From contig VCJN01000559.1 of the NCBI GenBank assembly GCA_006384855.1, positions 1-64,000 of the forward strand: a stretch of DNA of 64,000 bases, written 5' to 3'. The notes under the pieces are model-generated. The model worked only from the letters and a program-made list of their open reading frames with translations, did not search any database and was not told the DNA's origin. The position numbers and the translations under genes are program-made. Shown one piece after another: positions 46,031-58,071 of this stretch. Numbering within the stretch: position 1 is the stretch's first letter; the number at the start of each line of letters is the position of its first letter. Source of the stretch: Tetraselmis striata (lineage: Eukaryota > Chlorophyta > Chlorodendrophyceae > Chlorodendrales > Chlorodendraceae).

Positions 46031-47257
46031 GTACCGCTGAGTCCGAGCAAGCCGCTGGGGCCCCTTCCACTCCGCAGCATCGTGCCCGCACTCACTGTGC
46101 CCGCCCCGGCCTTCCTCATTGCCGCCTCTCGTTGCTCATCGCCATCCTCCGTGCTATCAGCGCCCCTCCTCCGTTTCTCCTTGCTTACCTCTCCCTGAAT
46201 CTCCCCCCCCCATCTGCTGGTTGCCCTGCGCCGGATCCTTTGGTATCTCCATCACCGAGTAGCGCGACCACTGAAACCCCACATATATGAGGGGCGCCAC
46301 ACATCACTTCATTCGTTGCCATTATCCCCCCCACCTTATGGGATGCTTGATTGCCGGCCACAAGTAAAGGCAGTACCGAGTTGTTTGTGCTCACCGCCTC
46401 TCCGGACACCGTGGATTGCTGCGTAACCTCGCCGACTGACCAGCCCGTGGTCGCTTCAGGCATGGAAGGCCGCGCGGAAGGCGGAGTGACGTCCGCAGGC
46501 GGCCACCAGCCGGGCCGAAACGCTGCCTGCAGCGATCGCCCAGCTGGTACGCAGCGGTTCGCTTTTGACATGTGGGATGATGATAGTGGGAGGAGTGAAA
46601 GCCGCGCGAACCCGCGGGCACGTGTGCGCCGACCGCCCCGGCAGGCCGCGCCACAGCGGCAGCCGTCCCGGCGGACAATGGGTCGTCTGCATAGATGGCG
46701 CCCCGCTGCAGCAGCACACGCGAACACACGCACACACGGCTGCAGTAGGGTAGGCCCACCTGAATATGGTAGCTGCTCCCCAGGGGTGCAGCGAGCGTTA
46801 GCAGCAGCCACAAGGGCGTGGAGGGGCTGGCAGCACCGTTACTGACTAGACTACTCCGCTGTCAGCGCTTTTCCCTTCCTGACCGCCCGCTGGGCCGCAA
46901 CAGTCCCTCTGTCGGCATCCGCCCACCACCGCAAGCCCGCCATGCTGTGCCTTCGGCAGTGCCTACACAATCCCGGAACATTCAACAGGATTTGCGGGCG
47001 GAAACATCGAAACACTGATGAACGGTTTTGAAGCAACGAGGCGGACTGTCCGTGTGATGCATCGCGGTGTATGCTGACATATTCCCAGAGAAGACTGATT
47101 GCATGTATAGTATTTCTCTCTTCACCAGGGGGTAAACGATCATGTACCGCGAACCCAAAGCGTGGATACGGTATGTGGCGGCCATGTGGCACCACCTCAT
47201 GTGGACTGGCTGCTTCTCACAGCCCAAATAAGCCTACTTTCCCCAAGCCAGCCCGCT
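46031..47257. other. Spacer after the Mpo1-like gene
   Basis: No supported gene. Open frames of 140-208 codons at 46185-46845 on both strands lack domains. It could contain a last Mpo1 exon. Confidence 0.45.
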
Positions 47258-47404
47258 GTGGTGACGATTCGCCACGCGCGTTCCCAACGTCGTCTGCCGC
47301 TGCACGCGTTCCCTATGAGATTACGTCTGTTCGTGCTGCCGGCGCAGAACCCGCGCCCGCGGCCAGTGCATGCCCTTGTGCTCCGAAACCATACTGACAT
47401 TCAA

Positions 47405-47451
<47 letters not shown>

Positions 47452-47512
47452 TATTCCGCGCGATCAGCAAGTCGCTATATACACAACCTCGACCCTGACT
47501 TCACCATAAAAA
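47258..47512 (+). repeat. Interspersed repeat C, copy 2
   Basis: Matches 44158-44345 and 44570-44615. The two blocks are separated only by a (TA)n run (47407-47449). Confidence 0.75.
47407..47449. repeat. (TA)n microsatellite
   Basis: About 21 TA units within repeat C copy 2. Confidence 0.95.
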
Positions 47513-48226
47513 TAGTTACCCCACCCCCGCCCCGCTGTAACTGGTTCGTGTGATAAGAATGACAGGTCGGGCTGGGTGCGGCCAAGCTGGCCCTTCACAC
47601 CGCCATGCGCCGTGGTCTGCTACTATGCTCGGGGGTGCCGGGGAAGCTTACGGTGCATATACCGCTATATGACTGCAATCCGCATCGCCATCGGCTGCGG
47701 CCACCCTGGAGAGGCCGCCGCATAGGGTTGCGGATACGCGCCATGTAGCCCGCGGTCAAAGAAGCAAGATACGCCATAGCGCGTCGTCTGCATTATAAGA
47801 GGCCGCGCATCGAAGTTACTCGGCGAAAACTAAGCAGCTTTTGTCGAAACTTGTTAGGGCACGTTCTTATTGCTGCGCGCATGTATTGTTACTACGTTGT
47901 ATCTCCGGAGCGCCGCTCTCCGCCGTAGTGCCACAAGCAGCGGCTCCAGTCGCCCTCGGTGATGTCGGTGGCATCGCTGTAATAGTGACTCCGTACGGTG
48001 TTGGACCAGATGATGTCCGCCGGGCTCGCCGCCTCCGCGTGCCCTGCTCTCCTGACTGCATCGCGCGCGGTCCCGGAAGCTCTGCGCCCATCACCTGCAG
48101 CTCATTAACGCCAATCGTCCGTCATAGTGTGGGATCCGTCACCAGGAGACGAACGGGCGAAACAATGCAACAGCTACAGGTCGAGAGCCAATAACAACCG
48201 AAAGCTCGGGGTTCAGAATATAGCGG
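47513..48226. other. Gene-free spacer
   Basis: No gene. The minus-strand stretch 48090-47920 contains AGCCCGGCGGACATCATC, also found (minus strand) at 49050-49070. This may mark two decayed copies of one exon. Confidence 0.4.
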
Positions 48227-48672
48227 CAACAATGTTGTCATCAACAACGCTGAAAAAGTGGTGGGAAGTTTTCATCCTGACGCATAAATGAGATGTTACT
48301 CCCGAAAATGGATGGCGCTTAAGCGTGCGACTTATACTCAGCCATTGGCGTAAGTGCGAAATGCCAATGAGCAGGAGGGCGTGGACATTGTGGCGCAGCC
48401 TGAGGCGTGAGCCTGGGATCTCTGTCAGAGATGATACATATGCTGAGACCATGGTGTCTGTAAATATTGTCCAAATATAATCTGGCCAACTGTGTCGCAT
48501 AAATCTTAATATTGCATGGCACAAAATGTGACTGTTTGGTGAAAGTAACAACAAACATAGCAATGTCGTCTTATCGATAGCACATAAACTTTTGGCTTTA
48601 TGTTGTCATCAGCAGCGCTGAAAAAGTGGTGGGAAGCTTTCATTCTGACGCATAAATGAGGTGTTACTATAC
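48227..48672 (-). pseudogene. Ty3-type retrotransposon integrase relic between 75-bp direct repeats
   Basis: On the minus strand 48558-48319 encodes YATQLARLYLDNIYRHHGLS followed by IISDRDPRL, the integrase core around its second aspartate (SDRDPxF/L). Frames then break up with weak remains of the next block. Flanking it, 48227-48303 and 48599-48672 are direct repeats (AAAAAGTGGTGGGAAG, CATTCTGACGCATAAATGAG). These are too short and too close to be LTRs of a full element and more likely reflect a tandem duplication. Inactive. Confidence 0.6.
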
Positions 48673-48699
48673 TTTACCATTTAATTGGGTTCGCGGGCC

Positions 48700-48890
48700 C
48701 AATAAACAATAACACCTTCTGCACCATCAAGTTGGGATATTCGTCCCGCTTTATTCTTTTGCGTTCTTTCTTGTTTCAAATAAAATGTATAAACAACTAA
48801 ATATGTAACCAACAGTGTAAATAGATAAACAATGACATCTTCTGCACCATCAATTTGGGATATCCGGCCTGGTTTCTTGTTCTATTTTAT
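48700..48890 (+). repeat. Direct repeat pair
   Basis: 48700-48760 and 48824-48880 share AATAACACCTTCTGCACCAT followed by CAAGTTGGGATAT (with substitutions). A (TC)n run follows at 48893-48915. Confidence 0.65.
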
Positions 48891-48939
48891 TTCTCTCTCT
48901 CTCTCTCTCTCTCTCAGGCCGGGGGTCAAAAACAGCAGC

Positions 48940-49203
48940 TCATGGCGTCCATCTCGTGGGGCGCGCACTCTGCACCGTGGCGGCCGTGATGCGGGGCGCA
49001 CCTGGCGCGGCGTCGCTGCTGCTGCCGCTCAGGCTCATGTTGAGCGCGATGATGTCCGCCGGGCTATCGCTCGTCTCCGTCAGGCCGCCGCCCACGCAGC
49101 GGTGCCAGCCGCTCAGGGGGAAGGCCATCGCCGCAAAGATGCGGTGCAAGACGCCCGGGGGCAGGCTCCATGGGCCTGACGCGGCCTGCGTTGGCGGCCG
49201 CAC
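48940..49203 (-). other. Open frame of uncertain status
   Basis: An 87-codon minus-strand frame (LPPGVLHRIFAAMAFPLSGW ... SPADIIALNMSLSG) just 3' of the ankyrin gene. It may be an exon of another gene or chance. No family was recognised, and the part shared with 48090-47920 is short. Confidence 0.25.
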
Positions 49204-49871
49204 TGGACTTTCAACGATGGAGGTCGGTGCCGGCTTAGGCGCTCTAAGCTGTCCGACTTTATTCGGCCAGCTGAATGGACTTTAGCTGGCCCTCAGCAAT
49301 AATAATGAATGAGTATAGTAATTGAATAATAATGAATGACTTCATAACTGACACTGAGAATGGAGGAAACTCATGGGGTAGGGTGACCATATGTTTAAGA
49401 AAGTGAGTCAATCGCGCCAAATTTGATTAGATACTGCTTGATAAGAACCACAACGCAATCCGTATGTGATGACCGGGCCAAATACGACACAGATTGATGT
49501 AACTTGACTTTTCTAGTCCTTGTAAGTTGGCCACTTGAGCGTGTGCGACCACCCCAAGCAAGTGCGAGATGCAACTTCCTGCCGTTTTGTGGTTCAGCCT
49601 TAAAGCGGAACTCCGCGTACTTCATCGCAGCTCTGATATCATTAGCGTCAGGAAACACAACTATGCTTGCGCAATTAAATGTTAAGGTTGCGCACGACCC
49701 AGAGCCCCACGTGACATCGAGGTGGCAGTGGGCTGGCGCCATTCGCGCTACTACAGTATAAGAGCAGCCAAGCCCTTCAGAGATTTCGTGGCGAATTGTA
49801 GGAGTTTGTGGCGAGGTATACGGCGGGCTCCATGGAAAGCAAAGTAGACAAAGTTGATGTGGCACTCAAAG
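49204..49871. other. Spacer 3' of the ankyrin gene
   Basis: AT-richer than its surroundings, with no gene or named repeat found; the open frame 49395-49865 (minus) is probably chance. Confidence 0.4.
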
Positions 49872-52800
49872 TCAGCCAGCGTCTTGACCCACCGTGTCGA
49901 GGTGCCCCGCGGCAGCGTTTGCGGTCTCCGCCTCGCGGCAGCCCTTTGCCGCCACCATCAGCATCGTCCGCACCGCGACCTGAAAAGGACAGAGGGGGAC
50001 AGCGCGCCCGGGGGCGAGCAGCGCGGTCAATCATGCGCTTCTGCGCTGCCGATGCTGCCGGTACGGCGCTGTCAGATGCCGCGGGGGCGGGGGCGCTGGC
50101 ATTCCCTTACCATCGCCTTCCACCCCTCGGCTATTGCCCCCCCCCCCCCCCCCCCCCCTAACCATGCTTTGGATTCGATTATATCAATGTCTTCAATCCG
50201 GCCGCGAATACTGTAAAATTAAATACGGTCCAAACAGTGATAAATTGTTTTGCACCTTCCCGTCGAAATAGTCTATTAATATATCCGTCTTGTATTCTGA
50301 CTTATTTCTCCGTTTAAATAGCTTTTCTCTATTCGCGGGGGGTCAAAAACGTTGTTCATCCGCGGACCGTTTCTGCTTGTACGGTACCCGTAAGAGAGGG
50401 AAACTGTAGTATTCGAATGGAAAGACAACGGAACATACCAGGAATACAGCACAGAATATCCGAAATGATGGCGCAAAAAAATCATTATTATGTTTGAGAC
50501 CTCCCTGGGGTACCTGCGATCCAACAGAATGTTACGTAAAGAAAGCTACCCCGGGACTAGTAGGGCCGGAGCCCGGTATGCCCAGATCGTGACCTGGGCA
50601 CGTGCAACCGTCGGTTCGACCCTCGCCTCATTCGAACCCCGCCGAGGCGCTAGTGCGCAGCGGTAGGGCGCTAGGCGCGGGGCAGCGAGTAATTGCCCGA
50701 CCCGAAGGTGGAGCCGGGGGATCCAACGAAGGCCTGAGCCGGCTGTATTCCCCCAGGTCTGATGGCAGTGACACCGGGAGTTCTCATTAAACTCATGGGC
50801 ACAAGCTGTGAAGGGCATTGATTGATACTACCTTGAACATCAGTTCATCAGCATCAATATTACCTTTACTATTATGATTGTAGTTACGGTCGGCAGGGGT
50901 AGTATGATCATCAGTATGGGATCCTCGCGATTACCTTGAACTGGTAGGGGTAGTCCGAGTGGCTGCTTGGCGTCCACGCGGCCCCCTGCAGGGTTAGCGC
51001 CGCAGCCACGTCGTGCAAGTCCCGGGCCACGTCCAGCGCGGTGCGGCCGTGCCGGTTGCGCTCCTCCAGCGCGGCGCGCATGCCGGGCTGCGCTACCAGA
51101 GCCTCCACCGCTCGCAGCTGCGCGTTCTCCACCGCCCTGGGGGCCGCACAGGAAGAGCGACACCCTCGGCGCCGCGAGCGAGGAGGCGGAGGGCGGACGC
51201 CATACACGCCCGTACCCACACATACCGGTAAGAGGTACTCGGGTTCCCAGGTCCCAGAAATCATGAACTGTCGGAGATCCTGTCCTATGCTCGCGGTGTA
51301 TTCTGATAGCCGCTACGGTATATCTCAATTATTAAACAAACGCGTGTGTATTAAGAGGAGAGGGGGGGGGGGGGGGGGGGGGGGGGGGGTGTTTTAGGGT
51401 ACGATTTTACTTTATTTAGCAGCCCAGCAGGATAAAATAATGGTGGAATTTGTAATACAGGAGGTGTTAATCGGCCCGTGGCATTCTGCAGCCCGGGTGC
51501 GCATTCTACGGCATCACAATTGTCGCATTTTGCTGCGGCGTGTGACCGCCCGGTGTCCGGTCGGTTTCAGGTTTACGCGGCAAGTTATCTCGTCGGAATG
51601 GCTGTTCGATAGCGGCATAGCGACAATCTGGCCGAGCGCCAGCCACGGGGGACGACTGCTCTATATATCCACCATACATGCCATGTAAAGCGAGGCGACG
51701 ACTCCCGTATAGGTCAGTATATCACTTTATTAAGAGCATCTACATACGGCATATGTATATATGCACATATAATATACATATGTATATATTTAAGTTACAT
51801 CAGGGCTTTCACAAAAGCGCACTACAACAGAACTAACAGCAACTATGAAAGGTTGCCAGCAAAAGAGAGACATAAGCCTGAAACCAAGGTCGAGCAGGAG
51901 GACAGGGAGCCAAGAACCAAGAAGGAGCCAAGGGAACCACGAAGTCACTTAGCTGCCAGGAAGTATGTATATATATGCCATATGTATATATATGTATGCA
52001 AATGTGCATTTATACATATTTCGAAAGCAGTAACGTATTGCGAACCCAAAGCAGGGCTACCGCATGTTGGTATCTCAATTATGGTAGGGCGTACTATTGG
52101 CGCATGGCATGGCATGGCATGGCATGGCATGGCATGGCATGGGGCATGGCATGGCATTGCGAGCGCGGCGGTTGGGCGCCCACTTGTGCAGAGCAGACTC
52201 CCGGTGGAAGTTCGCCGTCTGCAGCGCCACGGCGCAGTCGTCCGCGGAGCCGCAGCTGCCCAGCAGCAGCTCCATGGCCTGCGCGGGAGTGAGACCGCCG
52301 CGCTCCTCAGCGCACCTCGGCGTGTCGTGTACCTCTCCACCCGCCCGCCGCAGCAAGCAATGTGAGCGGGCACCCGACGGGGACATCGCACGCACCTCGA
52401 CGTGCCCATTCCTGGCGGCCATGATGAGCGGGGTGTCGCCGTCGCAGCAGGCGTCAAACTCCTGCAGGCACGCACCCCTTGGCCGCATACAGATAGATTC
52501 ATTCAGGACAGGGCACGCGGATGATTGCGCAGGAAGCGATCAAAAGGGAGACCAGTGGGATCATCTGGGCGCAGCCGCTACATGGGCATCAGCATGCAAG
52601 AGAGGGGGGGGGGGGGGGGGGGGGGGGCGGGGGGGGATGCCGCACCTCTCCAGGAGCGCCTTGATCACCGCGCAGTTCCCGCGCTCGCAGGCCTGGTGCA
52701 GCGCGGTCCAGCCTGCCGCGTGCAAGTGGGCCCCTCAGCGATTCCGCTGCGCGTGAGGGTGCCCGGCAGACCATGGCAGATGCGGGGCTGGGAATGTTGG

Positions 52801-54354
52801 CAGGCGGGGTACAAGGACGCGTCAAAGTTGGCGGGCGGAGGAACCAACGCCGCCACCACGCCCATGCCCTGGGAGCAGATGACAGCAGCCTCTTCAGCCC
52901 CCGTGATGGGGCGGGGTGCGTCAGCCGCCGGACCTGAGTCATCCGGCGCGTTGACATCCACGCCATGGTCCAGCAGCATGGTGATGCAGGCTATCGCTCC
53001 CCGGCTGTCATTGTAGGCCGCCCTGCGAGATAAAGGGCCAGCACGACCTCATGCCCGCGTGCTGAGCAACTGTCAGCTGGATGGCGACTGGTGCGCCGCC
53101 TTCACCTTCAATCGAGTAGGTCATTGCTAGGGCTACAGCCAGGCACCCAATTGGGGCCGGGTGATGCCCTCCAGCTACCCGCAGGACATGGAGATGGGCG
53201 TGTTTGATCATACCATACCATAGGCCGCCGAGGTGCTGACATTAGGAAACACAGGGTAGCTTGGTGTATATCAGAGGGTGGCACATGATAGCATGGGGCA
53301 GGTGTGAGGTGTGTAGGGTGACAGCATAGGCTTACAAGAGATAATACGGGCATGTGGGCGTGGGCGGCTTGCCGGTACCTGTGCAGCGGGATGCGCCCAT
53401 GCATGCCCGGCAGCATCGGGTCCGCGCCATGATGCAGCAGGTACCTGACAGTGTCGGCATGGCCCTGGCGGGACGGCAACAGGAGGGGCAGCATCATGCC
53501 AACTGCCCGTGAGCGGCTGAACCTTCGTGCAATGACGAGCCATGTGAGCGCCGGCGTTGGGGGAGAGGCGGGGTGCATGCACGGGAGCGGCGCGCACCTC
53601 GATAGCTGTGATGTGTAATAAGCTCCAGTGCATCGCCCACTCCGTCGCTGTGGCGATGCCGGCCTCGATGAAGTAGGCCACGATGTGCGTGTGGCCGCTG
53701 GCGGCAGCCAGGTGGATGGGCAGGTTGAAGTCCTGCCACACACAGCGGACTGATCTCACAGCATTGCGTGCGGGAGGACGACCAAGCATAGAGCACCCTG
53801 GCGAGCCATCCCGGAGCTTGCCAGCACTCGCACCTTGCCTACTATGGGTCTATGCCATGGTAGCCCAGCGGCTGGTCATGCGAGCAGGAATGTGTGCATC
53901 TCTGCGTGTGACTTCCGTCTGCTCGCTCAATGTGTATGAAAGGAAAACATGAGGGGGGGGGGGGGGGGGGGGGGCAGCGGCGGCAACAACCAGCTCGCAC
54001 CTGATCCCTCAAGCAAGCCTGAGCTCCGAACGCTTCGACCATGACCTTCACCTCCGATAACCTCCCGTGCTTGGATGCCACGTGCAGTGCGGTGTGTTTT
54101 CCCTGTTTGCAGCGCCGGCATCAGGCTCTCGATTCCCGCCAAGTGCCCCCCCCCCCCCCCCCCCCCTACCAACAACCCAACCCAGCGGGGGTTTCGCCTC
54201 GCTCGGCCATCCACTTGCGCGGAGGGTCCATCTCAGTCCGACTGACGTGGCGCGCACTCGCCTGCGGGTGCCGATAGTTCACGTCCGCCCCCGTCTGCAG
54301 GATGTGCCGCAGCGTGTGCACGTTCCCGACCTCGGCGGCGCGGAGCAGCTCCAT
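49872..54354 (-). CDS. Ankyrin-repeat protein, ten exons
   Basis: Predicted exons are 54354-54262, 54102-54001, 53732-53598, 53464-53379, 53022-52934, 52712-52646, 52477-52396, 52278-52184, 51136-50935 and 49979-49872; about 352 aa, all phases consistent. The protein is almost entirely ankyrin repeats. It opens MELLRAAEVGNVHTLRHILQ (TGADVN), followed by HTALHVASKHGRLSEVKVMV, LPIHLAAASGHTHIVAYFIE, HADTVRYLLHHGADP, ITMLLDHGVDVNAPD, GWTALHQACERGNCAVIKAL and GDTPLIMAARNGHVE, then a diverged unit (ALHKAVENAQLRAVEALVAQ) and GRTALDVARDLHDVAAALTL. The first intron begins with GC (CAG|GCGAGT). Ankyrin arrays bind other proteins; no catalytic domain is fused, so the partner is unknown. Introns carry poly-G on the plus strand (52604, 53952) and a CATGG-type array next to the exon 8 donor. 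Confidence 0.85.
50138..50158. repeat. Poly-C tract in ankyrin-gene intron
   Basis: C run in the last intron, antisense to the gene. Confidence 0.8.
50600..50750. repeat. tRNA-like/SINE-like segment in an intron
   Basis: On the plus strand TAGTGCGCAGCGGTAGGGCG (50649-50668) looks like a tRNA D-arm with box A. On the minus strand CGGGGTTCGAATGAGGC (50641-50625) looks like box B and matches repeat B over 17 bases. No full cloverleaf forms. Probably a diverged SINE in the ankyrin gene's last intron. Confidence 0.4.
51361..51391. repeat. Poly-G tract
   Basis: About 30 G in an ankyrin-gene intron, so C on the sense strand. Confidence 0.9.
51790..51963 (-). mobile_element. 5'-truncated copy of the retroelement 3' end
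   Basis: Read on the minus strand it matches 28125-28280 (CTTCGTGGTTCCCTTGG ... GCTTATGTCTCTC ... GTTAGTTCTG ... AAGCCCTGATGTAA) with about 15% differences. Only the last ~170 bp are present, as expected for target-primed reverse transcription that stops early. It sits in the ankyrin gene's eighth intron, antisense relation noted by shared minus strand. Confidence 0.7.
52103..52157. repeat. (GGCAT)n array beside a splice site
   Basis: About ten GGCAT units, starting some 30 bp into the intron after ankyrin exon 8 (donor GTGGGC at 52183). Confidence 0.9.
52604..52636. repeat. Poly-G tract at a 5' splice site (poly-C on sense strand)
   Basis: On the minus (sense) strand the C run starts about 10 nt after the exon 6 donor. 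A similar run at 53953-53974 follows the exon 2 donor at about 25 nt. Confidence 0.85.
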
Positions 54355-56097
54355 TTCTCCAGCAGGAATTCGGCTCCCGCGTTCCGCTTGGCGTGTGAGT
54401 AGCGCAGTGGGCGCGCCGTCCCGTCGAACCGCCAGAGCGGGACAGGTCAGCCCGCTTGAAAGCCAGCCGCGATGTCGTCGCCTGTTTCGCAAATATATCG
54501 CCTTAGGCTATGCTTCGGGTGTCGTCAGGGCACGGCGTAGAAGGAGCCAGGGTCTGGGCTAGCCAGGTCCACGGGGCAGGCGAGAACGACGACGCGACGG
54601 CCGCGTTGCTGTCGACGACGCGGCGGTTGGGCAGCGGTGGCTATATTGTCGCCCGGCGGTATGCCGCCGACCTATTTACTCCGATATATTTTTTACATGA
54701 GCTAGCTCCGATGTATTTACTCCGATATCGACCATTAAAAAGGTACCAGTAGGTGGTCGGGTAGCGAGGTAGCGACAATGGATTCCAGGTACGCGTATGG
54801 AGATAGTTGTACCCGTAGTAAATGGCGACCTACCCATGACCACTTGATGATGCAAGCAGCTCTGCCGCGCAGCGAGGCGCTATACTGACGATGCTATAAC
54901 GAAAATTGAAATGACGACGATGAGCTGCGACTAGCGCGTACAGGTATGTGTTTCGGCTAGTTTTCGTATATCAGGCCGGTCACACACACAACACACACTC
55001 AGACACACACAGTCACTCACTCAGATATTGCCAGCTCCTACATACACAGCGTCTTTAGATGAGATAGAAGCAGCATAGAAGTAGCCGCCCTTCCAGGCGT
55101 CTCCCGGGTGGACGAAACCTAACTTGTCACGCTTGATTGGTAAGGATTTCTTGCAGACATGCTGCTTATTACGACAATCGGTAGCTTCTAGCTATCGGGC
55201 GAGTCATGGAACGCGCGCAAAGCCTTTCACAGGGAACAGACCCAGCCATCATGCCCAACTTAGCATCCGACACCTTGGGGAGTGTCAAGATAGGAGGGTC
55301 CCTCTTGGAGGCCACCAAGCGCACGGTCGACACCCCCGCGCAAGAGGGCCGGCTGCCGAGCGAGCAGGCGGCGGTGGTAGGTTCGGGCCTTGCTACTGCG
55401 GGAGTCCCAAGGGGGGACGGGGGGTTGTGATCGCCACAGCAACCATCAAGATCAACTGGGCGGTGCCGGACGACACCGCCTGGCGGCTGCCGGTGATAGA
55501 AAGTGGGGTGGCGAGAGGAGGGACGGATGGAGTAACGTAGCGGGTGGGCGGCACTGCTTAAAGAGGTGGAGGAGGGCGTATTCAAGGCATTACAACATAA
55601 GGCCCGAACTCTCCGGATGTCATGCGCACCCCGCGAGGCAGGTGTGCCCGGAGTGGAAGCGGTGGGTAGCTGCGACCATCTATATGTTAGGTAGTAAATC
55701 GCATACCGGTATTGATACCGCATAAGACTCTTCCGGTGCAGTCACTGTATACGATTATTGGCAATGCATTGTGTGGCATTTTTTCGGTCAGTCGAAGATG
55801 GCCATCATATGTGCGGTGCCTCATCTCTACCCCCCCCCCCCCCCTTTGGCCCCATCCCGCCTTTGCAATGGATGATACTCCATACTGTTACGCAGGGCCG
55901 TTAGCAGCCACAACACAACTGCGAGTTTCCCTTTGAAGATGATTGGGCTACGCAAACAGACCGAAATTCTCTCGGTCTTCGAACACTGCCCAGAGCTCAA
56001 TTGGCATGAGGATAGAGACGTGCTGGCACTGGGCAAAGAAAGACGCATAAGGTAAGGGCGGTGACGGGATGACGATGACGCAGTCGGCGTGGACAAC
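54355..56097. other. Gene-free spacer
   Basis: Upstream of the ankyrin gene. CA-rich at 54978-55011 and poly-C at 55831-55845. The open frame at 55206-55430 has no known domain or splice partners. Confidence 0.45.
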
Positions 56098-57110
56098 AAT
56101 TCAATGACAATGTCGAGCGACAAAAGCGACTGCGCCGCGAACTAGGACGCGCAACTGCAATTTTCTTGACTTGGATCCGTTAAAACATAACTATAGAAGA
56201 CATGAGCGCCGATGAATTGTGTTTTTGCCAGCGGCATGCATGGCATGATGGTGGCCTTCCTACGTGACGATTATTGGTCGATAAATTATATAGCCATACA
56301 AGCTACGAAAATGTCAAATGACAATGTGGAATGACAAAACCTATTGCGCCGCGAACCATGACGCGCAACTGCAATGTCCTTGAGCTAGTTACATTACAAC
56401 ATAGCTATAGAAGACATGATCGCTGATAAATTGTGTTTTTTGCCACCGGCATGCATCGCATGATGGCGGCCTTCCTATATGAGGATTATCGGTCGACGCA
56501 TAATGTAGCTACGACAATGTCGAATGACAAAACCTATTGCGCCGCGAACCATGACGCGCAATTGCGATGTCCTTGAGCTGGTTCCATCATAACATAATTA
56601 TAGAAGACATGAGCGCTGATGAATTGTGTTTTTGCCACCGGCATGCATGGCATGATGGCGGCCTTCCTGTATAAGGGTTATTGTTCGATACAGAATATAG
56701 CTACGACAATGTCGAATGACAATGTCGAATGACAAAGGCGATTGCGCCGCGAACCAGGACGCGCAATTGCGATGTCCTTGAGCTGGTTCCATCATAACAT
56801 AATTATAGAAGACATGAGCGCTGATGAATTGTGTTTTTGCCACCGGCATGCATGGCATGATGGCGGCCTTCCTGTATAAGGGTTATTGTTCGATACAGAA
56901 TATAGCTACGACAATGTCGAATGACAATGTCGAATGACAAAGGCGATTGCGCCGCGAACCAGGACGCGCAATTGCGATGTCCTTGAGCTGGTTCCATCAT
57001 AGCATAATTATAGAAGACATGAGCGCTGATGAATTGTGTTTTTGCCACCGGCATGCATGGCATGATGGCGGCCTTCATGTATAAGGATTATTGGTCGATA
57101 CATCATATGG
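56098..57110 (+). repeat. ~205-bp tandem satellite, five units
   Basis: GCGCAA(C/T)TGC marks unit starts at 56150, 56363, 56556, 56761 and 56966 (steps 213, 193, 205, 205). Units carry TATAGAAGACATGA, GAATTGTGTTTTTGCCA, GGCATGCATGGCATGATGG and the micro-repeat AATGTCGAATGAC. Units 3 and 4 are nearly identical, the outer ones diverged. Confidence 0.9.
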
Positions 57111-58071
57111 CTACGTGCGCCAGGACTATTATGCCAAACCCAGCCTGACTCAGACTAATGCACAATTACTAATTATGTCATGGCTATGCCTTCCCCAACA
57201 TGCCGGTGGCTTGATCCGCCGTAAAATTACACTGGACCAGAGGTGGCATGAATAGCTCAGCACGCCTCAGCTGCTGTTTTCCTGTAAGTAACCGTTACTG
57301 TGCCATTATATTCTTGTTGACGAATTGCGTTATACCCTATGCTCGTGCTAGCAATAAATTATAAGGATGTAAATATATGGATGCCACACAACTCTGCCAT
57401 GCCTGGACTAGCTATCATATGTATATACATAAACATATAAAATTAGTTTCCGTTTTCTATTTTCCATGTATACAACTCAATTGCTGGTTGCCTTGCATAC
57501 GGGCGGGCTGCGACAACGATATTTAGTGGCTATATGACAATGGTAGCGCGCGTGCCGCCAACGCATCGCGTTATGCGTCAGAACACAGACACACCGACAC
57601 ACACACAGACACAGACAAACACAGACACACAGACACACACCTGGTACGTACCGTAGTATTGACGACTCAGAATGATATTCATATCTTTGCTATTGCATCA
57701 TCAATACATATTATATTATAATTGTATGGCACTCTGCTACTGCCAAAATAGTATTTATTTATTTATCTATCTATCTATTATTATTATTGTTATTCACCAG
57801 CCGCACGCGGCGGCGCGCGCGAATATGTACAACAGCGGCCACAATATACTTCCCACAAACTTTCCATGGCTAGAGCCCGGTGTCGAACGCCAATAGTCGC
57901 TCTGTACGGTGTCGGGGCACGCCATCGAGACGAGGCGAAACGTCGAAACCATCAAGGCGGTACCAGGTAGTAGTCGAAAGTGTAAGCAACCGCCAGCGGA
58001 CGGGAACGATCGACGTCAGTTCGTTCTCGCCATCCCCCAGGAGCAGCACTGCAGGAGCAGCACCGCTTGAC
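57111..58071. other. AT-rich spacer with microsatellites
   Basis: Holds CACACAGACA-type repeats at 57580-57638 and a TATT/TATC/ATT run at 57753-57790. Ends at the 5' end of the nuclease gene; no promoter element is obvious. Confidence 0.5.

Noticed and set aside
48227..48672. Direct 75-bp repeats as LTRs of a Ty3 element
   Set aside because: Far too short, and only a fragment of integrase lies between them.
55206..55430. 74-codon plus-strand frame (MERAQSLSQGTDPAIMPNLA)
   Set aside because: No known family, no splice partners and no repeat of it elsewhere in the window; kept only as a note.
56598..57078. Repeated ~90-codon minus-strand frames as a tandem gene family
   Set aside because: They follow the 205-bp satellite unit and run across unit borders, with no domain; best explained by the repeat itself.
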